Source of the DNA: Stenotrophomonas rhizophila | GTDB lineage: Bacteria > Pseudomonadota > Gammaproteobacteria > Xanthomonadales > Xanthomonadaceae | Direction of reading: 5' to 3' | NCBI RefSeq assembly: GCF_003751305.1 | Contig: NZ_RJKV01000002.1 | Coordinates: 1,240,001 to 1,304,000, forward strand | DNA: 64,000 nucleotides | Part shown: piece after piece, positions 1-11,021 of the stretch | Layout of the letters: each line of letters opens with the position of its first letter | How positions within the stretch are numbered: the stretch's first letter is position 1 | Translations under genes and position numbers: made by a program | Notes under the pieces: model-generated | Database searches by the model: none | What the model saw: only the letters and a program-made list of their open reading frames with translations | What the model was told of the DNA's origin: nothing

Positions 1-344
1 TCCAGGATGACGGCACCATCGTCATCGCGTCGGTCAACGCCATCGCTGCGCAGGCTGCCAAGGCCCGCATCGAGCAGATCACCTCGGACGTCGAGCCGGG
101 CCGCATCTACGAAGGCAAGGTCGCCAAGATCATGGACTTCGGTGCGTTCGTCACGATCCTGCCGGGCAAGGACGGTCTGGTCCACGTGTCGCAGATCTCC
201 AGCGACCGCGTCGAGAAGGTCGGCGATGTGCTGAAGGAAGGCGATGTGGTCAAGGTCAAGGTGCTGGAAGTCGACAAGCAGGGCCGTATCCGCCTGTCGA
301 TGAAGGCCGTCGAAGAAGGCGAGGGCGCCCCGGCCGCCGAGTAA
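1..344 (+). CDS. pnp: Polyribonucleotide nucleotidyltransferase (PNPase), C-terminal end
   Basis: This is the 3' end of a gene that begins before the window; the reading frame runs from base 3 to the TAA at 342-344. The visible residues cover the end of a KH domain ([19 protein letters not shown]) and a complete S1 RNA-binding domain that begins near [13 protein letters not shown] and ends in [10 protein letters not shown]. That KH-S1 order is the hallmark of the PNPase C-terminus. The enzyme is a phosphorolytic 3'-5' exoribonuclease and a degradosome partner in the cytoplasm. The tail after S1 is short (EGAPAAE). The catalytic RNase PH domains lie outside the window, so the call rests on the C-terminal domains alone. 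Confidence 0.93.
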   Translation, partial: QDDGTIVIASVNAIAAQAAKARIEQITSDVEPGRIYEGKVAKIMDFGAFVTILPGKDGLVHVSQISSDRVEKVGDVLKEGDVVKVKVLEVDKQGRIRLSMKAVEEGEGAPAAE

Positions 345-365
345 TCGGCCCACGCCGATCTCGCG

Positions 366-396
366 GTAGGTGAGGACCGTCGGTCCTCACGCCTAC
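366..396. repeat. GTAG-headed palindrome (SMAG/REP-like)
   Basis: A palindrome between pnp and its terminator reads GTAGG at one end and CCTAC at the other, with a TGAGGACC/GGTCCTCA stem. GTAG-headed extragenic palindromes (SMAG) are known in Stenotrophomonas. Whether it acts in mRNA stability is not visible. Confidence 0.55.
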
Positions 397-404
397 GCAG
401 ACAA

Positions 405-434
405 GAAAAAGCGGGCTTCGGCCCGCTTTTTTTG
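405..434 (+). terminator. Intrinsic terminator of pnp
   Basis: A GCGGGC stem with a TTCG tetraloop and a GCCCGC return arm is followed by seven T residues. The A-run on the 5' side means it could also stop transcription arriving from the minus-strand gene at 477-869. Confidence 0.9.
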
Positions 435-476
435 TGCCCGCGTTTCGAGCCAACCGAACCACTCCGCCGTGCAGCG

Positions 477-2607
<2,131 letters not shown>

Positions 2608-3760
2608 GGATGCGGCGCGACTGCGGGTGGGCGTAGCTGCGGTTGTAGGCCTGGCTGGTGATCACCGCCACCAGCTGTTTCTCCGGCATCACGAACACGT
2701 AGTTGCCACCGTTGCCGGACATCGTCCAGACCGTGGTTTCGTGCCCATCGACCGGAAGCTTCAGCCCCCACCACTGATAGCCGTAGTCGCTGCCATCACC
2801 GGCGGAGGCCTGCGCGCTGAGCATCGCGCGCACATAGCGGGTCGGGATCAGCTGCTTGCCCTGCCAGCGTCCCTCGGCCAGTACCAGTTCGCCCAACCGC
2901 GCCAGGTCCCGGCTGCGGTAGCGCGTTCCACCGCCGCCCATGCCGATGCCCTCCGGTGAGCGGTTCCATGTGCTCGTGGTGATGCCCAGCGGACGCTCCA
3001 GCACCTGCGCGGCGTAGTCGGCCAAGGGCCGCTTCGTGGCTTGCTCCAGCACCGCGCCGAGTACGAAGGAATTGGCCGTGCAGTAGGCATGCGCGCGGCC
3101 GTGCGGGCTGTCTTCCGGTCGCGTCATCCACGGTGCGAAGCCTTTGACCGGCAGCGACAGCGCGAAGTCCAGCCAGTGCTCGGTCACGTACATGCGCTCT
3201 TCGTTGCCGGCCGAGAACGCATTCTCGTCATCGCACTCCCACAGGGTGCTCATGGTGAGCAGGTCTTCCACCGTCATTGCGCGCAGCCGGGGATCGACGG
3301 AATGGCCGGCGGTGAACGCGGGAAAGTAGTCGTACACACGGGCCTGCACGCCGGGCAGGGACCCGTCGCCGATGGCCGCACCGACCAGCAGCGCGGTCAC
3401 GCTCTTGCTGGCCGAGCGCACGTCATTGAGGGTCTCCGCCGTGCCACCGTTGAAGTAGCCCTCGTACGCCACCTGGCCGTCCACCAGCAGCAGCACGCTG
3501 GTGATCTGTTTGATGTCCTGGCTGGCGATCGCCGACTCCAGCGCGGTGATCCGGGCGCTGTCCAGCGCCGTGGGTGCGGCGGGAGCGGTCAGTGGCAGGG
3601 CGGCCGCCAGGGCGAAGGCCAGGGTGGCAAATGGGTGTCGGTAGTGGTGCATGGGCAAGGCTCCTCGAGATGAGGGCCGACTACGCCATGATGCGGTCTG
3701 AAGTGCTGGAAACGTGGCTGAAGAATTCTGAAAGCCCGCCGTAGCAGGCCTCCAGTGTAA

Positions 3761-5326
3761 TCAGCGCGGTGCACTCCAGACGCTGTTCGGGTCGCCATGC
3801 CGCGCGCGGCGCAGGCTCGCGCGCGCCAGCGTGGCAAATCCGAATGCCAGTGCGAGTGCCACCGCATCCACCCAGAACAGCGGCCAGTAGCCGCGTGCCG
3901 CGCTCGTCCACGGCCAGTAGCCGGTCAGGCCGCCGTGCGCCACCGCCACCAGTGCGGTGCTGATGGCGGCCGCCCAGAGCAGCTCACGGGCGGCCTGGTC
4001 GGGGCGGCGCAGTGCCGCCCACAGTGCACACGCGGCCCAGGTGGTGAAACAGATCCAGCGGATGCCGTGATCGACCGCCTGTGGCGCGATCTGCTCCAGG
4101 ATCTGGGCGCCCACGAAGCTCGCCGAGACCGCCACGCACAGCCCGATACAGACCCCCACCGTGGCCCGGGCCATGTTGATCTGCGCGCGCCCCTGTTCCA
4201 CCTGGCGCCGCTTGCGCCGCGATTCGATCCACAGCAGGTTGCCCGAGTAGAACAGGAAGGCGCCGCCCAGGCCGAGCAGGAAGTACAGCCACACCACCAC
4301 GCCATTGCCGAACTCGCCGAAGTGCAGCGCGTAGGCCGCGCTGAGGGTGGCGTGATTGGCATCGCGCTGGCCGGGCAGCTGGCTGCTCAGCAGGCGGCCG
4401 GTGGCGGCATCCAGGCCGACCGCGCCGAGCGGCCCCAGGGTGCCGCCGGATTCGCCGGTGATCTCGATCGTCGCGTTGGCATCGCCGGCATGGGCCAGCT
4501 TCAGGAAGGCCGGTTCGAAATCGGCCACGCCCTGCGCGCGCGCTACCTCGATGGCGCGTGCATGCAGCATGCGCAGCTGGGTTCCATCGCCGGGCTGGCC
4601 GCTGGGCTCGCGTACCGGGGCGGTGTCCATCGCCGCCGGCACCGCCTGCAGCAGCTTGCCGTCGAAGATCAGCGGATTCAGCGCCGCCATCTGCAGGAAC
4701 ACCAGGCACAGCAGGGCGCCGGTGACCGCGAACATCAGATGGAAGGGCAGGCTGAGCACGCCGATCACGTTGTGCGCGTCCTGCCACATCTGCTTGAGGT
4801 TGCGGCCCGGGCGCAGCGCGAACAGATCGCCCAGCAGTTTGGGCAGGTGGATGACCAGGCCACTGAGCAGGGCCACGCCATACAGCAGGCTGACGATGCC
4901 CATCAGGTAGGTGCCCGCGACCGGCAGGCCCAGACTGTAATGCAGCTCGTTGACCAGCTCGGCCAGCCCGGTCTGTGGCGGGGTCACGCTGCCGTCGTAA
5001 TGGTCCAGCCAAGCGTACAGCCAGGTGCCCTTGGCATCCTGCCAATACGCGATCGGCTGCGGATGATCCGCCCCCGGGAAGGTCATGCCCACGTGGGCGC
5101 GTGCGGCCGGGTGGCGCTCGAGCACCCCCTCGAGCAGGCGCTGCGCGTCGTCCAGGCTCGCGGCCGGGGTGTCGACCGCATGCGGGGTCTGCCACAGCGG
5201 CAGATCGTGGTGGAACAGGGTCAGCGCACCGGCGTAGAACGCCACGAACAGCGCGAAACCGGCCACCAGGCCGACCCACGTATGCAGCGTGGTGAAGGTA
5301 CGCAGGGTCTGGGAACTGAACTTCAT
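3761..5326 (-). CDS. PepSY-associated transmembrane protein (putative iron-uptake reductase family)
   Basis: The 521-residue inner-membrane protein opens with a first helix in LHTWVGLVAGFALFVAFYAG and continues with a periplasmic PepSY-like region, then further helices around SLLYGVALLSGLVIHL, PFHLMFAVTGALLCLV and WLYFLLGLGGAFLFYSG. Histidines in the helices (LHTW, FHLM) fit the PepSY_TM family, members of which act as ferric-siderophore reductases (FsqB/FhuF-like) at the inner membrane. It lies 10 bp downstream of a DUF3649-like gene and in the same operon as a DUF3325-like gene, the usual companions of TonB-dependent siderophore uptake. No receptor gene is adjacent in this window. Confidence 0.82.
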   Translation of the reverse strand: MKFSSQTLRTFTTLHTWVGLVAGFALFVAFYAGALTLFHHDLPLWQTPHAVDTPAASLDDAQRLLEGVLERHPAARAHVGMTFPGADHPQPIAYWQDAKGTWLYAWLDHYDGSVTPPQTGLAELVNELHYSLGLPVAGTYLMGIVSLLYGVALLSGLVIHLPKLLGDLFALRPGRNLKQMWQDAHNVIGVLSLPFHLMFAVTGALLCLVFLQMAALNPLIFDGKLLQAVPAAMDTAPVREPSGQPGDGTQLRMLHARAIEVARAQGVADFEPAFLKLAHAGDANATIEITGESGGTLGPLGAVGLDAATGRLLSSQLPGQRDANHATLSAAYALHFGEFGNGVVVWLYFLLGLGGAFLFYSGNLLWIESRRKRRQVEQGRAQINMARATVGVCIGLCVAVSASFVGAQILEQIAPQAVDHGIRWICFTTWAACALWAALRRPDQAARELLWAAAISTALVAVAHGGLTGYWPWTSAARGYWPLFWVDAVALALAFGFATLARASLRRARHGDPNSVWSAPR

Positions 5327-5336
5327 CGTATCGCTC

Positions 5337-5600
5337 TCATTGCACCGCGCCGGTCAGGCGCAGCAGCCACAACAGGCCAAATCCGGCCAGGGCGGTCGCG
5401 CTCATCACGGCCCACGCCCGCAGCCCGGTGCGGAAGCTGAAGGCCCAGATCGCCGCCAGCATCCACAGCGGAATGAAGGCGATCAGGCTGGGTACCAGCG
5501 CGCTCTGCCACGGCCCCGGCGGCAGCCAGGCGACCAGGCCGGTGGCCGCGGCCGCGACGAAGAAGCCCGCCAGGAGGCCGGCGCCCGCGCGGGCCCACAT
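5337..5600 (-). CDS. DUF3649-like small membrane protein of the iron-uptake operon
   Basis: The 87-residue product is almost entirely hydrophobic with about three helices (AGLLAGFFVAAAATGLVAWL, SLIAFIPLWMLAAIWAF, ATALAGFGLLWLLRL). Size, composition and its place between a DUF3325-like gene and a PepSY_TM gene match the DUF3649 proteins seen in iron-uptake operons of this family. Its ATG at 5600 overlaps the stop codon of the upstream gene (TGATG), which points to translational coupling. The biochemical role is not known; the annotation is by context and topology rather than a diagnostic motif. Confidence 0.65.
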   Translation of the reverse strand: MWARAGAGLLAGFFVAAAATGLVAWLPPGPWQSALVPSLIAFIPLWMLAAIWAFSFRTGLRAWAVMSATALAGFGLLWLLRLTGAVQ

Positions 5601-5896
5601 CAGCGCATCACCTGTGCCGGGCGGTGCCAGGCAGCAAGCAGCGGCAGCAGGACCGCCGCCAGCATCCAGCTGCACAGCATCACCACCACGCCGGTGGCGA
5701 TGCCCAGATTGGCGATCCACAGCCACAGCGCCGCCACCGCAGCCACCAGACTGATCTGCCGGCCAAGGCGGCCGGCACGGCGCAGGCGCGGCCAGCGGCA
5801 GTGCGGTGAGGCGGCATACAGCGCCAGCGCGGAAAACGCGGAGCCGACCAGCGCCAGGCTGCAGAAGCCGAGCGAGGTCAGGGCAACAGTGATCAT
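5600..5896 (-). CDS. DUF3325-like small membrane protein
   Basis: The 98-residue membrane protein has an N-terminal helix (LTSLGFCSLALVGSAFSALA), a short basic loop (CRWPRLRRAGRLGRQ) and two more helices (ISLVAAVAALWLWIANLG, VVVMLCSWMLAAVLLPLL). DUF3325 proteins are small three-helix proteins found first in such operons. The start at 5896 places the first helix at the N-terminus; there is no strong ribosome-binding site, and an upstream in-frame extension would add a non-hydrophobic stretch. It is the first gene of the three-gene minus-strand unit ending at 3761. Confidence 0.62.
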   Translation of the reverse strand: MITVALTSLGFCSLALVGSAFSALALYAASPHCRWPRLRRAGRLGRQISLVAAVAALWLWIANLGIATGVVVMLCSWMLAAVLLPLLAAWHRPAQVMR

Positions 5897-6036
5897 CGGC
5901 AATCCAATCAGCAAACCTGTTCCGGGCAGGACAGTAATCCGCGCATGGTAATCATTGCGGTTTGTGGGCGCCACACGGGCGCATTCAGGCGGTCCTGTTG
6001 CTTGGCCGCAGTCGGAGCGGCGCATTCATCGGCGGA

Positions 6037-6065
6037 TTGGTTTAAGATCAGGGCATCTCTATCGA
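6037..6065 (+). promoter_or_regulatory. Possible sigma-70 promoter of the thrS leader
   Basis: TTGGTT and TATCGA are separated by 17 bp, upstream of the Thr-rich leader ORF. The match is moderate and other hexamers nearby could serve. Confidence 0.3.
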
Positions 6066-6108
6066 GGCAACAAGGTGGCCCGCGCCCTGCGCCGGTCTAG
6101 CGTGTGAC

Positions 6109-6135
6109 ATGAGCACTACCACCGCCCACCGCTGA
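6109..6135 (+). CDS. Putative threonine-rich leader peptide of thrS
   Basis: An eight-codon ORF reads Met-Ser-Thr-Thr-Thr-Ala-His-Arg-stop, with three consecutive Thr codons (ACT ACC ACC). It ends 23 bases before an intrinsic terminator hairpin, and thrS starts about 60 bases after that terminator. This layout is that of ribosome-mediated transcription attenuation, in which stalling at Thr codons would favour an antiterminator. The ribosome-binding site is weak (GTGTGAC upstream). The inference is from layout only. Confidence 0.5.
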   Translation: MSTTTAHR

Positions 6136-6156
6136 ACGCCCCCGACGGCCCCTGAC

Positions 6157-6182
6157 GCAGGCGCCCTCGTGGCGCTTTTTTA
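6157..6182 (+). terminator. Intrinsic terminator/attenuator before thrS
   Basis: A GCGCC stem, CTCGT loop and GGCGC arm are followed by six T residues at 6176-6181. It stands between the Thr-rich leader ORF and the thrS start, with no other gene before it on this strand, so it fits an attenuator. The stem is short (5 bp plus A-T and G-T extension). Confidence 0.7.
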
Positions 6183-6240
6183 TTGCCTCGCCCCCGGATT
6201 CTCCAGGCCCCCTTGCGGGCCACCAGACCAAAGCACTCTC

Positions 6241-8145
6241 ATGATCGCGATCACGCTCCCCGACGGCAGCCGCCGTGAATTCGAAAACCCCGTCAGTGTC
6301 ATGGACGTCGCCCAGTCCATCGGCGCCGGCCTGGCCAAGGCCACCATCGCCGGTGCCGTGGATGGCGTGCTGGTCGATGCCAGTGACGTTATCGACCACG
6401 ATGCCAGCCTGCGCATCATCACCGCCAAGGACGAGGAGGGCGTTGAGATCATCCGCCACTCCGCCGCCCATCTGGTCGGTCATGCGGTCAAGCAGCTGTA
6501 CCCGGACGTCAAGATGGTGATCGGCCCGGTCATCGCCGAAGGCTTCTACTACGACATCTACTCCGAGCGTCCGTTCACGCCCGACGACATGGCCGCCATC
6601 GAAAAGCGCATGGCCGAGCTGATCGCGCAGGACTACGACGTCATCAAGAAGGTTACCCCGCGTGCGGAGGTCATCGAGATCTTCAAGGCGCGTGGCGAAG
6701 ACTACAAGCTGCGCCTGATCGACGACATGTCGCCGGATATCCAGGCCATGGGCATGTACTACCACCAGGAATACGTGGACATGTGCCGAGGCCCGCACGT
6801 GCCCAACACGCGCTTCCTGAAGGCCTTCAAGCTGACCCGCATTTCCGGGGCCTACTGGCGCGGCGATGCCAAGAACGAGCAGCTGCAGCGCATCTACGGC
6901 ACCGCCTGGGCCGACAAGAAGCAGCTTGAGGCCTACATCAAGCGCATCGAAGAAGCCGAAATGCGCGATCACCGCCGCATCGGCAAGCAGCAGGAGCTGT
7001 TCCACCTGCAGGAAGAGGCCCCGGGCCTGGTGTTCTGGCACCCCAAGGGCTGGGCGCTGTGGCAGGTGGTCGAGCAGCACATGCGCCGTGTGTACCGCGA
7101 CAGCGGCTACGGCGAAGTGCGCTGCCCGCAGATCCTGGATGTGTCGCTGTGGCAGAAGTCCGGCCACTGGGACAACTACCAGGAAAACATGTTCTTCACC
7201 GAATCGGAGAAGCGCACCTACGCGGTCAAGCCGATGAACTGCCCGGGCCACATCCAGGTGTTCAACCAGGGCCTGCACAGCTACCGCGATCTGCCGATCC
7301 GCTACGGCGAGTTCGGTTCGTGCCACCGCAACGAGCCCTCCGGCGCGCTGCACGGCATCCTGCGCGTGCGTGGTTTCACCCAGGACGACGGCCACGTGTT
7401 CTGCACCGAGTCGCAGATCGAAGCCGAAGTGACGGCCTTCCACCAGCAGGCGCTGGCGGTGTACACGACCTTCGGTTTCGACGAGATCCAGATCAAGATC
7501 GCGCTGCGCCCGGAAAAGCGCCTCGGCGATGACGCCACCTGGGACAAGGCCGAAGCCGCGCTGCGTTCGGCGCTGGGCAACTGTGGCGTGGAATGGCAGG
7601 AGCTGCCGGGCGAGGGCGCCTTCTACGGCCCGAAGATCGAGTACCACCTCAAGGACGCCATCGGCCGTACCTGGCAGCTGGGCACGATGCAGGTCGATTT
7701 CATGATGCCCGGCCGCCTCGGCGCCGAGTACGTGGACGAAAACAGCCAGAAAAAGCACCCGGTCATGCTGCACCGGGCGATCGTCGGCTCGATGGAGCGG
7801 TTCATCGGCATCCTGATCGAACACCACGCCGGGTCCTTCCCGTCCTGGCTGGCTCCGACCCAGGTGGTGGTGGCCAATATCACCGATGCGCAGGCTGAAT
7901 ACGTCAGCGAAGTACGGAAAACCCTTGCAGATCAAGGCTTCCGCGTGAACGCCGATTTGCGCAACGAGAAGATCGGATATAAGATTCGCGAGCATACGCT
8001 GCAGCGGGTCCCGTACCTGCTGGTGGTTGGCGACCGTGAGAAGGAAAATGGCGCCGTGGCCGTGCGTACGCGCTCTGGCGAAGATCTGGGCAGCATGTCC
8101 GTCCAGGCCTTCATCGAGCGGTTGCAGGCAGAACAGTCCGTGTAA
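6241..8145 (+). CDS. thrS: Threonyl-tRNA synthetase
   Basis: This class II synthetase charges tRNA-Thr in the cytoplasm. The 634 residues match the family length (E. coli 642). Order: TGS domain ([14 protein letters not shown] onward), editing domain with H73-SAA-H77, then the catalytic core with the zinc-binding Cys334 in PMNCPGH, the motif 2 region [17 protein letters not shown], and a C-terminal anticodon-binding domain ([13 protein letters not shown]). The ATG at 6241 begins the TGS domain exactly; upstream in-frame codons run through the terminator and are not protein-like. It is the first gene of the thrS-infC-rpmI-rplT-pheST-ihfA cluster and probably regulated by the upstream leader. 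Confidence 0.97.
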   Translation: MIAITLPDGSRREFENPVSVMDVAQSIGAGLAKATIAGAVDGVLVDASDVIDHDASLRIITAKDEEGVEIIRHSAAHLVGHAVKQLYPDVKMVIGPVIAEGFYYDIYSERPFTPDDMAAIEKRMAELIAQDYDVIKKVTPRAEVIEIFKARGEDYKLRLIDDMSPDIQAMGMYYHQEYVDMCRGPHVPNTRFLKAFKLTRISGAYWRGDAKNEQLQRIYGTAWADKKQLEAYIKRIEEAEMRDHRRIGKQQELFHLQEEAPGLVFWHPKGWALWQVVEQHMRRVYRDSGYGEVRCPQILDVSLWQKSGHWDNYQENMFFTESEKRTYAVKPMNCPGHIQVFNQGLHSYRDLPIRYGEFGSCHRNEPSGALHGILRVRGFTQDDGHVFCTESQIEAEVTAFHQQALAVYTTFGFDEIQIKIALRPEKRLGDDATWDKAEAALRSALGNCGVEWQELPGEGAFYGPKIEYHLKDAIGRTWQLGTMQVDFMMPGRLGAEYVDENSQKKHPVMLHRAIVGSMERFIGILIEHHAGSFPSWLAPTQVVVANITDAQAEYVSEVRKTLADQGFRVNADLRNEKIGYKIREHTLQRVPYLLVVGDREKENGAVAVRTRSGEDLGSMSVQAFIERLQAEQSV

Positions 8146-8208
8146 GAAAGTCCCGGCCCTGCGGATGCTCCGCGATGGGCCGGTTTGATTCCTCTGGGAG
8201 ATTGCAAT

Positions 8209-8733
8209 ATCAGTACCCCTGACAACAAACAGAACCGCAAGAATCAGGAAATCCGGGTGCCGCGCGTCCGCGTGATCGGCAGCGACGGAGAAATGATTGG
8301 TGTGTTGACGCGTGACGAAGCGCTGTCGATGGCCGAAGACGAAGGTCTGGACCTGGTCGAGATTCAGCCGCAGGCTGATCCGCCGGTGTGCAAGATCATG
8401 GACTTCGGCAAGTTCAAGTTCGAAGCGCAGAAGAAGGCCAACGAGGCCAAGAAGAAGACCAAGCAGGTCGAGATCAAGGAAGTGAAGTTCCGCCCGGTCA
8501 CCGACGAAGGTGATTACCAGATCAAGCTGCGCAAGATGCGCGGTTTCCTGGAAGAGGGCGACAAGATCAAGGTCAACATCCGCTTCCGTGGCCGTGAAAT
8601 GAGCCATCAGGAACTGGGTCGCGAGATGGCCAGCCGGATCGAAGGTGATCTGGGCGAGGACATCGTGATCGAGTCCCGTCCGCGCCTTGAAGGCCGGCAG
8701 ATGGTGATGATGATCGCGCCGAAGAAGAAGTAA
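8209..8733 (+). CDS. infC: Translation initiation factor IF-3, with ATC start codon
   Basis: IF-3 binds the 30S subunit and proofreads start codon and initiator tRNA. The protein has the N-terminal domain ([15 protein letters not shown]), the lysine-rich linker ([20 protein letters not shown]) and the C-terminal domain ending [13 protein letters not shown]. No ATG or GTG precedes [16 protein letters not shown] in frame. The codon in the right place is ATC at 8209, eight bases after GGGAG. infC genes commonly use ATT or similar rare starts so that IF-3 represses its own synthesis, and this fits. A TTG at 8185 is the only alternative and has poorer spacing. The product is 174 residues from the ATC. 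Confidence 0.92.
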   Translation: MSTPDNKQNRKNQEIRVPRVRVIGSDGEMIGVLTRDEALSMAEDEGLDLVEIQPQADPPVCKIMDFGKFKFEAQKKANEAKKKTKQVEIKEVKFRPVTDEGDYQIKLRKMRGFLEEGDKIKVNIRFRGREMSHQELGREMASRIEGDLGEDIVIESRPRLEGRQMVMMIAPKKK

Positions 8734-8766
8734 CCGGCCATCGGCCCCAGCCCGGACGGGCGGGGC

Positions 8767-8789
8767 GTAGAGCCGGGCCATGCCCGGCT
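8767..8789. repeat. SMAG/REP-like palindrome, copy 1
   Basis: GTAG followed by AGCCGGGCCATGCCCGGCT forms a compact hairpin just after infC. The same core, GCCGGGCCATGCCCGGC, recurs at 10939-10961. Confidence 0.7.
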
Positions 8790-8947
8790 GCCGGCGCCGC
8801 CGGCGTCGAGTGCTTCAGATTCGCGTTACAAGGCACGGGCGCCTTTTCAGGCGCCTGCTGCCGTTTGCCGTGGCCGCAGCCTCTGCGTCCCGTCCGGCAG
8901 GCGTTCCACGCCTGCCGGCACCGGTAAACACCCGCCCAATCAAGCGT

Positions 8948-8976
8948 TTGCAACTGCCTGGATTCACGGGCATAAT
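8948..8976 (+). promoter_or_regulatory. Sigma-70 promoter of rpmI-rplT
   Basis: TTGCAA and CATAAT lie 17 bp apart in the 436 bp gap between infC and rpmI. Start near 8983 would give a leader of about 185 nt beginning with a CCCCGTTTTGCGGGG hairpin, leaving room for autogenous control by L20, which is known in other bacteria. The remainder of the gap holds the repeat at 8767 and a GGCGCC hairpin near 8835 without a T-run; I see no gene. Confidence 0.6.
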
Positions 8977-9169
8977 GGGCGGCCCCGTTTTGCGGGGGTG
9001 CTGTTTTGAACGGTTTCCCGCCCCATAAAGGCACGCTGTTTCAACGGCAAACAGGACCGGCCTGGTTCCCATAGGGGATCCCGGGCTTACAAGCAGGCAA
9101 GGGCACGGACGGAAAGTGTGGCAATGCCACCGCCCTGGTCAGTGACAAAACATCATCAAGGACATAGCA

Positions 9170-9367
9170 ATGCCCAAGATCAAGACCAACCGGGCGGCGG
9201 CCAAGCGCTTCCGCAAGACCGCGTCCGGCAAGTTCAAGGCTGGCCACGCCAACCGTAGCCACATCCTCACGAAGAAGTCGACCAAGCGGAAGCGCAATCT
9301 GCGTCAGACGAACCATGTTCGTGCAGAAGACGCAGGCCGTTTGAACCGTATGCTTCCCTACCTCTGA
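9170..9367 (+). CDS. rpmI: 50S ribosomal protein L35
   Basis: The 65-residue, very basic protein begins [20 protein letters not shown] and contains the [15 protein letters not shown] segment, both diagnostic for bacterial L35. It belongs to the large subunit. It is followed after 10 bp by rplT, the conserved pair, with infC upstream as in most bacteria. AAGGA lies a few bases before the ATG. A separate promoter is visible at 8948. Confidence 0.97.
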   Translation: MPKIKTNRAAAKRFRKTASGKFKAGHANRSHILTKKSTKRKRNLRQTNHVRAEDAGRLNRMLPYL

Positions 9368-9377
9368 GGACTGACCC

Positions 9378-9737
9378 ATGGCACGAGTAAAGCGTGGCGT
9401 ACAGGCGCGTCGCCGCCACAAGAAAATTCTGACCCTGGCGAAGGGTTACTACAACGCTCGCCGCAAGGTCTTCCGCGTTGCCAAGCAGGCCGTGATCAAG
9501 GCACAGCAGTACGCCTACATCGGTCGTAAGCAGAAGAAGCGCAACTTCCGTTCGCTGTGGATCACCCGCATCAACGCGGCTGCCCGCATCAACGGCCTGA
9601 GCTACAGCCGTTTCATGAACGGCCTGCTCAAGTCCGGCATCACCCTGGACCGTAAGGTTCTGGCTGACATCGCCGTGCACGACGCAGCTGGTTTTGCTGC
9701 ACTGGCCGAAAAGGCCAAGGGCGCACTGGCGGCATAA
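9378..9737 (+). CDS. rplT: 50S ribosomal protein L20
   Basis: The 119-residue protein begins [20 protein letters not shown] and carries the conserved [19 protein letters not shown] and [15 protein letters not shown] ([14 protein letters not shown]) stretches of L20, a protein needed early in 50S assembly. In several bacteria L20 also represses the infC-rpmI-rplT mRNA. It is co-directional with rpmI and precedes a strong terminator hairpin at 9793, beyond which pheS begins. Confidence 0.97.
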   Translation: MARVKRGVQARRRHKKILTLAKGYYNARRKVFRVAKQAVIKAQQYAYIGRKQKKRNFRSLWITRINAAARINGLSYSRFMNGLLKSGITLDRKVLADIAVHDAAGFAALAEKAKGALAA

Positions 9738-10928
<1,191 letters not shown>

Positions 10929-10938
10929 GCGCGTCAGC

Positions 10939-10961
10939 GTAGCGCCGGGCCATGCCCGGCT
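10939..10961. repeat. SMAG/REP-like palindrome, copy 2
   Basis: GTAGCGCCGGGCCATGCCCGGCT lies between pheS and pheT and shares its core with the copy at 8767. Its place inside an operon suggests effects on mRNA processing rather than termination, since no T-run follows. Confidence 0.7.
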
Positions 10962-11021
10962 GGACAGGATTCAAGACCATCACGGCCCAGGCGCCTGCGC
11001 CGGGTCCACCAGGGTGACACC

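Noticed and set aside
6097..8781. Very long open frame (894 codons) antisense to thrS-infC
   Set aside because: It mirrors codon-position GC bias of thrS; thrS has clear family motifs, and the antisense protein reads as His/Asp/Val-rich low-information sequence.
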